Of a stretch of 64,000 nt of DNA, positions 1 to 11,746 are shown in pieces. This DNA comes from Hippasteria phrygiana. Lineage: Eukaryota; Echinodermata; Asteroidea; Valvatida; Goniasteridae. The stretch spans positions 1,116,001-1,180,000 of the forward strand of contig JAZGUH010000204.1 of assembly GCA_037893225.1 (NCBI GenBank). The letters run 5' to 3'. The position numbers and the translations under genes were made by a program. The notes beneath the pieces were generated by a model that saw nothing but the letters and a program-made list of their open reading frames with translations, was not told the origin of the DNA and ran no database searches. The stretch's first letter is position 1. Each line of letters begins with the position of its first letter.

Positions 1-216
1 ATGCAGTAATTTTGACTTGTATGTATAGCTTAGATCTGGCGCTACATGTTGCAATCATCGGCGGCTACCCAGAGTTAAAACTTGTAGAGAAAATTCGAAC
101 CTCGCAATGTTTATTTTCTTTCCGGCCAACATCTGTGTACATATTACCGTCTATTTATTGCTCCATGCCTGTCAAATTCCCTGGGGTATGGACTTGCTTT
201 ACTCATTCATAATTGC
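1..216. repeat. Partial first monomer (M-like, 3' 216 bases)
   Basis: The window opens at monomer position 17. The bases present match M monomers: GCAGTAA, GACTTG, CTACCCAGAG, ATTCGAAC and ATGCCTGTC. It is cut only by the window edge, and its last base is followed directly by the next monomer start at 217. Confidence 0.95.
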
Positions 217-434
217 ATGAAATATCAACCAAATTCAGTAATTTTGACATGTATGTATAGCTTAGATCTGGCGCTACATGTTGCAATTATCGGCGGCTTC
301 TTAGAGTTAAAACTTGTGGAGAAAATTCAAACCTCGCAATGTTTATTTTCTTTCCGGCCAACATCTGTCTATTTATTGCTCCATGCATGTCAAATTCCCT
401 GGGGTATGGACTTGCTTTACTCATTCATAATTGC
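217..434. repeat. Type A short monomer (218 bp), the only recurrent length variant
   Basis: Compared with full monomers it lacks 14 bases in the segment around monomer positions 151-164, so CTGTGTACATATTACCGTCT becomes CTGTCT. The deletion ends fall in a GT dinucleotide present on both sides, which fits slippage or microhomology-mediated loss. The same deletion with the same flanks occurs 18 times, starting at 217, 899, 2509, 3191, 3873, 13371, 14053, 15431, 16809, 18419, 19797, 22335, 22785, 24163, 51525, 53367, 55209 and 57283, so a single origin followed by amplification is likely. In all but two cases (13371, followed by a D; 22335, followed by a B/M hybrid) the next monomer is type B or a B/H form. 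Confidence 0.95.
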
Positions 435-1580
435 ATGAAATATCAACCAAATACAGTAATTCTGACATGTATGGATAGCTTAGATCTGGCGCTACATGTT
501 GCAATTATCGGCGGCTTCTTAGAGTTAACACTTGTAGAGAAAATTCAAACCTCGCAATGTTTATTTTCTTCCCGGCCACCATCTGTGTGCATATTACCTT
601 TTATTTATTGCTCCATGCCTGTCAAATTCCCTGGGGTATGGACTTGCTTTACTCATTCATAATTGCATGAAATATCAACCAAATGCAGTAATTTTGACAT
701 GTATGTATAGCTTAGATCTGGCGCTACATGTTGCAATCATCGGCGGCTTCTTAGAGTTCAAACTTGTAGAGAAAATTCAAACCTCGCAATGTTTATTTTC
801 TTTCCGGCCAACATCTGTGTACATATCACCGTCTATTTATTGCTCCACGCACGTCAAATTCCCTGGGGTATGGACTTGCTTTACTCATTCATAATTGCAT
901 GAAATATCAACCAAATTCAGTAATTTTGACATGTATGTATAGCTTAGATCTGGCGCTACATGTTGCAATTATCGGCGGCTTCTTAGAGTTAAAACTTGTG
1001 GAGAAAATTCAAACCTCGCAATGTTTATTTTCTTTCCGGCCAACATCTGTCTATTTATTGCTCCATGCATGTCAAATTCCCTGGGGTATGGACTTGCTTT
1101 ACTCATTCATAATTGCATGAAATATCAACCAAATACAGTAATTCTGACATGTATGGATAGCTTAGATCTGGCGCTACATGTTGCAATTATCGGCGGCTTC
1201 TTAGAGTTAACACTTGTAGAGAAAATTCAAACCTCGCAATGTTTATTTTCTTCCCGGCCACCATCTGTGTGCATATTACCTTTTATTTATTGCTCCATGC
1301 CTGTCAAATTCCCTGGGGTATGGACTTGCTTTACTCATTCATAATTGCATGAAATATCAACCAAATGCAGTAATTTTGACATGTATGTATAGCTTAGATC
1401 TGGCGCTACATGTTGCAATCATCGGCGGCTTCTTAGAGTTCAAACTTGTAGAGAAAATTCAAACCTCGCAATGTTTATTTTCTTTCCGGCCAACATCTGT
1501 GTACATATCACCGTCTATTTATTGCTCCACGCACGTCAAATTCCCTGGGGTATGGACTTGCTTTACTCATTCATAATTGC

Positions 1581-1812
1581 ATGAAATATCAACCAAATTC
1601 AGTAATTTTGACATGTATGTATAGCTTAGATCTGGCGCTACATGTTGCAATTATCGGCGGCTTCTTAGGGTTAAAACTTGTGGAGAAAATTCAAACCTCG
1701 CAATGTTTATTTTCTTTCCGGCCAACATCTGTGTACATATTACCGTCTATTTATTGCTCCATGCATGTCAAATTCCCTGGGGTATGGACTTGCTTTACTC
1801 ATTCATAATTGC
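1581..1812. repeat. Representative full-length 232-bp monomer (type D)
   Basis: This copy is used as the coordinate reference for monomer positions. It has 87 G+C of 232 (37.5%) and 6 CpG. Landmarks: a BglII-type AGATCT at monomer positions 48-53; ATCGGCGG at 73-80; a T-rich stretch at 126-137; GGCC at 140-143; CCCTGGGG at about 195-202. The recurrently variable positions are 19 (all four bases occur), 24, 25, 27, 28, 33, 40, 72, 83, 85, 86, 89, 90, 93, 95, 102, 113, 137, 145, 155, 159, 161, 165, 167, 182, 185 and 186. D is marked by TTAGGGTTAAAA at about 86-97. The unit carries no convincing gene. Confidence 0.9.
1622..1713 (+). promoter_or_regulatory. Possible RNA polymerase III-like A box, B box and T-run (shown in the reference monomer)
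   Basis: TAGCTTAGATCTGG (1622-1635, monomer 42-55) resembles a type-2 Pol III A box (TRGYNNARNNGG) except near its end. ATTCAAACC (1689-1697) resembles the B box core GWTCRANNC with one mismatch at the first base. TTTT follows at 1710-1713. TAGC and GCTA could pair across an 11-base loop, like a tRNA D arm. The motifs are degenerate and could arise by chance, no T-arm stem is visible, and there is no sign of a full tRNA fold. The order is repeated in nearly every monomer simply because the array is homogeneous. Confidence 0.15.
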
Positions 1813-2508
1813 ATGAAATATCAACCAAATTCAGTACTTTTGACATGTATGGATAGCTTAGATCTGGCGCTACATGTTGCAATCATCGGCGGCTTCTTAG
1901 AGTTAACACTTGTGGAGAAAATTCAAACCTCGCAATGTTTATTTTCTTTCCGGCCAACATCTGTGTACATATTACCGTCTATTTATTGCTCCATGCATGT
2001 CAAATTCCCTGGGGTATGGACTTGCTTTACTCATTCATAATTGCATGAAATATCAACCAAATCCAGTAATTTTGACATGTATGTATAGCTTAGATCTGGC
2101 GCTACATGTTGCAATCATCGGCGGCTTCCCAGAGTTAAAACTTGTAGAGAAAATTCGAACCTCGCAATGTTTATTTTCTTTCCGGCCAACATCTGTGTAC
2201 ATATTACCGTCTATTTATTGCTCCATGCCTGTCAAATTCCCTGGGGTATGGACTTGCTTTACTCATTCATAATTGCATGAAATATCAACCAAATTCAGTA
2301 ATGTTGACATGTATGTATAGCTTAGATCTGGCGCTACATGTTGCAATCATCGGCGGCTTCTTAGAGTTAAAACTTGTAGAGAAAATTCGAACCTCGCAAT
2401 GTTTATTTTCTTTCCGGCCAACATCTGTGTACATATTACCGTCTATTTATTGCTCCATGCCTGTCAAATTCCCTGGGGTATGGACTTGCTTTACTCATTC
2501 ATAATTGC

Positions 2509-3190
2509 ATGAAATATCAACCAAATTCAGTAATTTTGACATGTATGTATAGCTTAGATCTGGCGCTACATGTTGCAATTATCGGCGGCTTCTTAGAGTT
2601 AAAACTTGTGGAGAAAATTCAAACCTCGCAATGTTTATTTTCTTTCCGGCCAACATCTGTCTATTTATTGCTCCATGCATGTCAAATTCCCTGGGGTATG
2701 GACTTGCTTTACTCATTCATAATTGCATGAAATATCAACCAAATACAGTAATTCTGACATGTATGGATAGCTTAGATCTGGCGCTACATGTTGCAATTAT
2801 CGGCGGCTTCTTAGAGTTAACACTTGTAGAGAAAATTCAAACCTCGCAATGTTTATTTTCTTCCCGGCCACCATCTGTGTGCATATTACCTTTTATTTAT
2901 TGCTCCATGCCTGTCAAATTCCCTGGGGTATGGACTTGCTTTACTCATTCATAATTGCATGAAATATCAACCAAATGCAGTAATTTTGACATGTATGTAT
3001 AGCTTAGATCTGGCGCTACATGTTGCAATCATCGGCGGCTTCTTAGAGTTCAAACTTGTAGAGAAAATTCAAACCTCGCAATGTTTATTTTCTTTCCGGC
3101 CAACATCTGTGTACATATCACCGTCTATTTATTGCTCCATGCCTGTCAAATTCCCTGGGGTATGGACTTGCTTTACTCATTCATAATTGC
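2509..3190. repeat. Extra A-B-C trimer with a C variant
   Basis: A 682-bp trimer sits between the two larger copies. Its C monomer (2959-3190) ends in CCATGCCTGTC where the other C copies have CCACGCACGTC, so it is a C body with a different 3' part. This marks an exchange close to the junction of the 2,974-bp duplication. Confidence 0.85.
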
Positions 3191-5250
3191 ATGAAATATC
3201 AACCAAATTCAGTAATTTTGACATGTATGTATAGCTTAGATCTGGCGCTACATGTTGCAATTATCGGCGGCTTCTTAGAGTTAAAACTTGTGGAGAAAAT
3301 TCAAACCTCGCAATGTTTATTTTCTTTCCGGCCAACATCTGTCTATTTATTGCTCCATGCATGTCAAATTCCCTGGGGTATGGACTTGCTTTACTCATTC
3401 ATAATTGCATGAAATATCAACCAAATACAGTAATTCTGACATGTATGGATAGCTTAGATCTGGCGCTACATGTTGCAATTATCGGCGGCTTCTTAGAGTT
3501 AACACTTGTAGAGAAAATTCAAACCTCGCAATGTTTATTTTCTTCCCGGCCACCATCTGTGTGCATATTACCTTTTATTTATTGCTCCATGCCTGTCAAA
3601 TTCCCTGGGGTATGGACTTGCTTTACTCATTCATAATTGCATGAAATATCAACCAAATGCAGTAATTTTGACATGTATGTATAGCTTAGATCTGGCGCTA
3701 CATGTTGCAATCATCGGCGGCTTCTTAGAGTTCAAACTTGTAGAGAAAATTCAAACCTCGCAATGTTTATTTTCTTTCCGGCCAACATCTGTGTACATAT
3801 CACCGTCTATTTATTGCTCCACGCACGTCAAATTCCCTGGGGTATGGACTTGCTTTACTCATTCATAATTGCATGAAATATCAACCAAATTCAGTAATTT
3901 TGACATGTATGTATAGCTTAGATCTGGCGCTACATGTTGCAATTATCGGCGGCTTCTTAGAGTTAAAACTTGTGGAGAAAATTCAAACCTCGCAATGTTT
4001 ATTTTCTTTCCGGCCAACATCTGTCTATTTATTGCTCCATGCATGTCAAATTCCCTGGGGTATGGACTTGCTTTACTCATTCATAATTGCATGAAATATC
4101 AACCAAATACAGTAATTCTGACATGTATGGATAGCTTAGATCTGGCGCTACATGTTGCAATTATCGGCGGCTTCTTAGAGTTAACACTTGTAGAGAAAAT
4201 TCAAACCTCGCAATGTTTATTTTCTTCCCGGCCACCATCTGTGTGCATATTACCTTTTATTTATTGCTCCATGCCTGTCAAATTCCCTGGGGTATGGACT
4301 TGCTTTACTCATTCATAATTGCATGAAATATCAACCAAATGCAGTAATTTTGACATGTATGTATAGCTTAGATCTGGCGCTACATGTTGCAATCATCGGC
4401 GGCTTCTTAGAGTTCAAACTTGTAGAGAAAATTCAAACCTCGCAATGTTTATTTTCTTTCCGGCCAACATCTGTGTACATATCACCGTCTATTTATTGCT
4501 CCACGCACGTCAAATTCCCTGGGGTATGGACTTGCTTTACTCATTCATAATTGCATGAAATATCAACCAAATTCAGTAATTTTGACATGTATGTATAGCT
4601 TAGATCTGGCGCTACATGTTGCAATTATCGGCGGCTTCTTAGGGTTAAAACTTGTGGAGAAAATTCAAACCTCGCAATGTTTATTTTCTTTCCGGCCAAC
4701 ATCTGTGTACATATTACCGTCTATTTATTGCTCCATGCATGTCAAATTCCCTGGGGTATGGACTTGCTTTACTCATTCATAATTGCATGAAATATCAACC
4801 AAATTCAGTACTTTTGACATGTATGGATAGCTTAGATCTGGCGCTACATGTTGCAATCATCGGCGGCTTCTTAGAGTTAACACTTGTGGAGAAAATTCAA
4901 ACCTCGCAATGTTTATTTTCTTTCCGGCCAACATCTGTGTACATATTACCGTCTATTTATTGCTCCATGCATGTCAAATTCCCTGGGGTATGGACTTGCT
5001 TTACTCATTCATAATTGCATGAAATATCAACCAAATCCAGTAATTTTGACATGTATGTATAGCTTAGATCTGGCGCTACATGTTGCAATCATCGGCGGCT
5101 TCCCAGAGTTAAAACTTGTAGAGAAAATTCGAACCTCGCAATGTTTATTTTCTTTCCGGCCAACATCTGTGTACATATTACCGTCTATTTATTGCTCCAT
5201 GCCTGTCAAATTCCCTGGGGTATGGACTTGCTTTACTCATTCATAATTGC
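3191..5250. repeat. HOR block 1b: second copy of A-B-C, A-B-C, D-E-F
   Basis: The order repeats 217-2276 shifted by 2,974 bp: trimers at 3191-3872 and 3873-4554, then D (4555), E (4787) and F (5019). Homology begins to break in the following G monomer. At 2277 it carries ATTCGAAC and CCTGTC, while at 5251 it carries ATTCAAAC and CATGTC. Confidence 0.87.
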
Positions 5251-7106
5251 ATGAAATATCAACCAAATTCAGTAATGTTGACATGTATGTATAGCTTAGA
5301 TCTGGCGCTACATGTTGCAATCATCGGCGGCTTCTTAGAGTTAAAACTTGTAGAGAAAATTCAAACCTCGCAATGTTTATTTTCTTTCCGGCCAACATCT
5401 GTGTACATATTACCGTCTATTTATTGCTCCATGCATGTCAAATTCCCTGGGGTATGGACTTGCTTTACTCATTCATAATTGCATGAAATATCAACCAAAT
5501 TCAGTAATTTTGACATGTATGGATAGCTTAGATCTGGCGCTACATGTTGCAATTATCGGCGGCTTCTTAGAGTTAACACTTGTAGAGAAAATTCAAACCT
5601 CGCAATGTTTATTTTCTTTCCGGCCACCATCTGTGTGCATATTACCTTTTATTTATTGCTCCATGCCTGTCAAATTCCCTGGGGTATGGACTTGCTTTAC
5701 TCATTCATAATTGCATGAAATATCAACCAAATCCAGTAATTTTGACATGTATGTATAGCTTAGATCTGGCGCTACATGTTGCAATCATCGGCGGCTTCTT
5801 AGAGTTCAAACTTGTAGAGAAAATTCAAACCTCGCAATGTTTATTTTCTTTCCGGCCAACATCTGTGTACATATTACCGTCTATTTATTGCTCCACGCAC
5901 GTCAAATTCCCTGGGGTATGGACTTGCTTTACTCATTCATAATTGCATGAAATATCAACCAAATCCAATAATTTTGACATGTATGTATAGCTTAGATCTG
6001 GCGCTACATGTTGCAATCATCGGCGGCTTCCCAGAGTTAAAACTTGTAGAGAAAATTCGAACCTCGCAATGTTTATTTTCTTTCCGGCCAACATCTGTGT
6101 ACATATTACCGTCTATTTATTGCTCCATGCCTGTCAAATTCCCTGGGGTATGGACTTGCTTTACTCATTCATAATTGCATGAAATATCAACCAAATTCAG
6201 TAATGTTGACATGTATGTATAGCTTAGATCTGGCGCTACATGTTGCAATTATCGGCGGCTTCTTAGAGTTAAAACTTGTGGAGAAAATTCAAACCTCGCA
6301 ATGTTTATTTTCTTTCCGGCCAACATCTGTGTACATATTACCGTCTATTTATTGCTCCATGCGTGTCAAATTCCCTGGGGTATGGACTTGCTTTACTCAT
6401 TCATAATTGCATGAAATATCAACCAAATGCAGTAATTTTGACTTGTATGTATAGCTTAGATCTGGCGCTACATGTTGCAATCATCGGCGGCTTCCCAGAG
6501 TTAAAACTTGTAGAGAAAATTCAAACCTCGCAATGTTTATTTTCTTTCCGGCCAACATCTGTGTACATATTACCGTCTATTTATTGCTCCATGCCTGTCA
6601 AATTCCCTGGGGTATGGACTTGCTTTACTCATTCATAATTGCATGAAATATCAACCAAATGCAGTAATTTTGACTTGTATGTATAGCTTAGATCTGGCGC
6701 TACATGTTGCAATCATCGGCGGCTACCCAGAGTTAAAACTTGTAGAGAAAATTCAAACCTCGCAATGTTTATTTTCTTTCCGGCCAACATCTGTGTACAT
6801 ATTACCGTCTATTTATTGCTCCATGCCTGTCAAATTCCCTGGGGTATGGACTTGCTTTACTCATTCATAATTGCATGAAATATCAACCAAATTCAGTAAT
6901 TTTGACATGTATGTATAGCTTAGATCTGGCGCTACATGTTGCAATCATCGGCGGCTTCCCAGAGTTAAAACTTGTAGAGAAAATTCGAACCTCGCAATGT
7001 TTATTTTCTTTCCGGCCAACATCTGTGTACATATTACCGTCTATTTATTGCTCCATGCCTGTCAAATTCCCTGGGGTATGGACTTGCTTTACTCATTCAT
7101 AATTGC
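5251..7106. repeat. 8-mer HOR unit (1,856 bp), copy 1
   Basis: Eight monomers in the order G, H, I, J, K, L, M, F-like. J is marked by AATCCAATAA, K by ATGCGTGTC, L by GACTTG with CTTCCCAG, and M by CTACCCAG. The same order recurs at 9891-11746 (offset 4,640 bp) and in truncated form from 11747. Confidence 0.88.
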
Positions 7107-8498
7107 ATGAAATATCAACCAAATTCAGTAATGTTGACATGTATGTATAGCTTAGATCTGGCGCTACATGTTGCAATCATCGGCGGCTTCTTAGAGTTAA
7201 AACTTGTAGAGAAAATTCAAACCTCGCAATGTTTATTTTCTTTCCGGCCAACATCTGTGTACATATTACCGTCTATTTATTGCTCCATGCATGTCAAATT
7301 CCCTGGGGTATGGACTTGCTTTACTCATTCATAATTGCATGAAATATCAACCAAATTCAGTAATTTTGACATGTATGGATAGCTTAGATCTGGCGCTACA
7401 TGTTGCAATTATCGGCGGCTTCTTAGAGTTAACACTTGTAGAGAAAATTCAAACCTCGCAATGTTTATTTTCTTTCCGGCCACCATCTGTGTGCATATTA
7501 CCTTTTATTTATTGCTCCATGCCTGTCAAATTCCCTGGGGTATGGACTTGCTTTACTCATTCATAATTGCATGAAATATCAACCAAATCCAGTAATTTTG
7601 ACATGTATGTATAGCTTAGATCTGGCGCTACATGTTGCAATCATCGGCGGCTTCTTAGAGTTCAAACTTGTAGAGAAAATTCAAACCTCGCAATGTTTAT
7701 TTTCTTTCCGGCCAACATCTGTGTACATATCACCGTCTATTTATTGCTCCACGCACGTCAAATTCCCTGGGGTATGGACTTGCTTTACTCATTCATAATT
7801 GCATGAAATATCAACCAAATTCAGTAATTTTGACATGTATGTATAGCTTAGATCTGGCGCTACATGTTGCAATTATCGGCGGCTTCTTAGGGTTAAAACT
7901 TGTGGAGAAAATTCAAACCTCGCAATGTTTATTTTCTTTCCGGCCAACATCTGTGTACATATTACCGTCTATTTATTGCTCCATGCATGTCAAATTCCCT
8001 GGGGTATGGACTTGCTTTACTCATTCATAATTGCATGAAATATCAACCAAATTCAGTACTTTTGACATGTATGGATAGCTTAGATCTGGCGCTACATGTT
8101 GCAATCATCGGCGGCTTCTTAGAGTTAACACTTGTGGAGAAAATTCAAACCTCGCAATGTTTATTTTCTTTCCGGCCAACATCTGTGTACATATTACCGT
8201 CTATTTATTGCTCCATGCATGTCAAATTCCCTGGGGTATGGACTTGCTTTACTCATTCATAATTGCATGAAATATCAACCAAATCCAGTAATTTTGACAT
8301 GTATGTATAGCTTAGATCTGGCGCTACATGTTGCAATCATCGGCGGCTTCCCAGAGTTAAAACTTGTAGAGAAAATTCGAACCTCGCAATGTTTATTTTC
8401 TTTCCGGCCAACATCTGTGTACATATTACCGTCTATTTATTGCTCCATGCCTGTCAAATTCCCTGGGGTATGGACTTGCTTTACTCATTCATAATTGC
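7107..8498. repeat. 6-mer HOR unit (1,392 bp), copy 1
   Basis: Order G, H, C-like, D, E, F. It begins with the same G-H pair as the 8-mer, then switches to the C-D-E-F series seen in block 1. The C-like monomer at 7571 has AATCCAGT at its start and C-type ATATCACC with CCACGCACG at its end. Confidence 0.88.
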
Positions 8499-9890
8499 AT
8501 GAAATATCAACCAAATTCAGTAATGTTGACATGTATGTATAGCTTAGATCTGGCGCTACATGTTGCAATCATCGGCGGCTTCTTAGAGTTAAAACTTGTA
8601 GAGAAAATTCAAACCTCGCAATGTTTATTTTCTTTCCGGCCAACATCTGTGTACATATTACCGTCTATTTATTGCTCCATGCATGTCAAATTCCCTGGGG
8701 TATGGACTTGCTTTACTCATTCATAATTGCATGAAATATCAACCAAATTCAGTAATTTTGACATGTATGGATAGCTTAGATCTGGCGCTACATGTTGCAA
8801 TTATCGGCGGCTTCTTAGAGTTAACACTTGTAGAGAAAATTCAAACCTCGCAATGTTTATTTTCTTTCCGGCCACCATCTGTGTGCATATTACCTTTTAT
8901 TTATTGCTCCATGCCTGTCAAATTCCCTGGGGTATGGACTTGCTTTACTCATTCATAATTGCATGAAATATCAACCAAATCCAGTAATTTTGACATGTAT
9001 GTATAGCTTAGATCTGGCGCTACATGTTGCAATCATCGGCGGCTTCTTAGAGTTCAAACTTGTAGAGAAAATTCAAACCTCGCAATGTTTATTTTCTTTC
9101 CGGCCAACATCTGTGTACATATCACCGTCTATTTATTGCTCCACGCACGTCAAATTCCCTGGGGTATGGACTTGCTTTACTCATTCATAATTGCATGAAA
9201 TATCAACCAAATTCAGTAATTTTGACATGTATGTATAGCTTAGATCTGGCGCTACATGTTGCAATTATCGGCGGCTTCTTAGGGTTAAAACTTGTGGAGA
9301 AAATTCAAACCTCGCAATGTTTATTTTCTTTCCGGCCAACATCTGTGTACATATTACCGTCTATTTATTGCTCCATGCATGTCAAATTCCCTGGGGTATG
9401 GACTTGCTTTACTCATTCATAATTGCATGAAATATCAACCAAATTCAGTACTTTTGACATGTATGGATAGCTTAGATCTGGCGCTACATGTTGCAATCAT
9501 CGGCGGCTTCTTAGAGTTAACACTTGTGGAGAAAATTCAAACCTCGCAATGTTTATTTTCTTTCCGGCCAACATCTGTGTACATATTACCGTCTATTTAT
9601 TGCTCCATGCATGTCAAATTCCCTGGGGTATGGACTTGCTTTACTCATTCATAATTGCATGAAATATCAACCAAATCCAGTAATTTTGACATGTATGTAT
9701 AGCTTAGATCTGGCGCTACATGTTGCAATCATCGGCGGCTTCCCAGAGTTAAAACTTGTAGAGAAAATTCGAACCTCGCAATGTTTATTTTCTTTCCGGC
9801 CAACATCTGTGTACATATTACCGTCTATTTATTGCTCCATGCCTGTCAAATTCCCTGGGGTATGGACTTGCTTTACTCATTCATAATTGC
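8499..9890. repeat. 6-mer HOR unit (1,392 bp), copy 2
   Basis: A direct tandem repeat of 7107-8498 with the same monomer order and the same diagnostic bases in every monomer I compared. F at 9659 is followed by the G that opens the next 8-mer. Confidence 0.88.
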
Positions 9891-11746
9891 ATGAAATATC
9901 AACCAAATTCAGTAATGTTGACATGTATGTATAGCTTAGATCTGGCGCTACATGTTGCAATCATCGGCGGCTTCTTAGAGTTAAAACTTGTAGAGAAAAT
10001 TCAAACCTCGCAATGTTTATTTTCTTTCCGGCCAACATCTGTGTACATATTACCGTCTATTTATTGCTCCATGCATGTCAAATTCCCTGGGGTATGGACT
10101 TGCTTTACTCATTCATAATTGCATGAAATATCAACCAAATTCAGTAATTTTGACATGTATGGATAGCTTAGATCTGGCGCTACATGTTGCAATTATCGGC
10201 GGCTTCTTAGAGTTAACACTTGTAGAGAAAATTCAAACCTCGCAATGTTTATTTTCTTTCCGGCCACCATCTGTGTGCATATTACCTTTTATTTATTGCT
10301 CCATGCCTGTCAAATTCCCTGGGGTATGGACTTGCTTTACTCATTCATAATTGCATGAAATATCAACCAAATCCAGTAATTTTGACATGTATGTATAGCT
10401 TAGATCTGGCGCTACATGTTGCAATCATCGGCGGCTTCTTAGAGTTCAAACTTGTAGAGAAAATTCAAACCTCGCAATGTTTATTTTCTTTCCGGCCAAC
10501 ATCTGTGTACATATTACCGTCTATTTATTGCTCCACGCACGTCAAATTCCCTGGGGTATGGACTTGCTTTACTCATTCATAATTGCATGAAATATCAACC
10601 AAATCCAATAATTTTGACATGTATGTATAGCTTAGATCTGGCGCTACATGTTGCAATCATCGGCGGCTTCCCAGAGTTAAAACTTGTAGAGAAAATTCGA
10701 ACCTCGCAATGTTTATTTTCTTTCCGGCCAACATCTGTGTACATATTACCGTCTATTTATTGCTCCATGCCTGTCAAATTCCCTGGGGTATGGACTTGCT
10801 TTACTCATTCATAATTGCATGAAATATCAACCAAATTCAGTAATGTTGACATGTATGTATAGCTTAGATCTGGCGCTACATGTTGCAATTATCGGCGGCT
10901 TCTTAGAGTTAAAACTTGTGGAGAAAATTCAAACCTCGCAATGTTTATTTTCTTTCCGGCCAACATCTGTGTACATATTACCGTCTATTTATTGCTCCAT
11001 GCGTGTCAAATTCCCTGGGGTATGGACTTGCTTTACTCATTCATAATTGCATGAAATATCAACCAAATGCAGTAATTTTGACTTGTATGTATAGCTTAGA
11101 TCTGGCGCTACATGTTGCAATCATCGGCGGCTTCCCAGAGTTAAAACTTGTAGAGAAAATTCAAACCTCGCAATGTTTATTTTCTTTCCGGCCAACATCT
11201 GTGTACATATTACCGTCTATTTATTGCTCCATGCCTGTCAAATTCCCTGGGGTATGGACTTGCTTTACTCATTCATAATTGCATGAAATATCAACCAAAT
11301 GCAGTAATTTTGACTTGTATGTATAGCTTAGATCTGGCGCTACATGTTGCAATCATCGGCGGCTACCCAGAGTTAAAACTTGTAGAGAAAATTCAAACCT
11401 CGCAATGTTTATTTTCTTTCCGGCCAACATCTGTGTACATATTACCGTCTATTTATTGCTCCATGCCTGTCAAATTCCCTGGGGTATGGACTTGCTTTAC
11501 TCATTCATAATTGCATGAAATATCAACCAAATTCAGTAATTTTGACATGTATGTATAGCTTAGATCTGGCGCTACATGTTGCAATCATCGGCGGCTTCCC
11601 AGAGTTAAAACTTGTAGAGAAAATTCGAACCTCGCAATGTTTATTTTCTTTCCGGCCAACATCTGTGTACATATTACCGTCTATTTATTGCTCCATGCCT
11701 GTCAAATTCCCTGGGGTATGGACTTGCTTTACTCATTCATAATTGC
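9891..11746. repeat. 8-mer HOR unit (1,856 bp), copy 2
   Basis: Repeats 5251-7106 at an offset of 4,640 bp (20 monomers), including the rare J marker AATCCAATAA and the K marker ATGCGTGTC. The 8+6+6 arrangement before it therefore forms a possible 20-mer super-unit. Confidence 0.88.

Larger units (their letters stand above)
217..2508. repeat. HOR block 1a: A-B-C, A-B-C, D-E-F-G
   Basis: Two 682-bp trimers (217-898 and 899-1580; 218+232+232) are followed by a D-E-F-G tetramer (1581-2508). B is recognised by ATTCTGAC, ATGGATAG and CCCGGCCACC; C by GAGTTCAAAC, ATATCACC and CCACGCACG. The same order recurs from 3191 at an offset of 2,974 bp, so this is one copy of a larger duplication. Confidence 0.88.

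Noticed and set aside
1622..1640. tRNA gene suggested by a D-arm-like TAGC...GCTA hairpin
   Set aside because: The T-loop-like TTCAAAC lacks a flanking 5-bp stem, and I could not find an acceptor stem or anticodon arm at the right distances.
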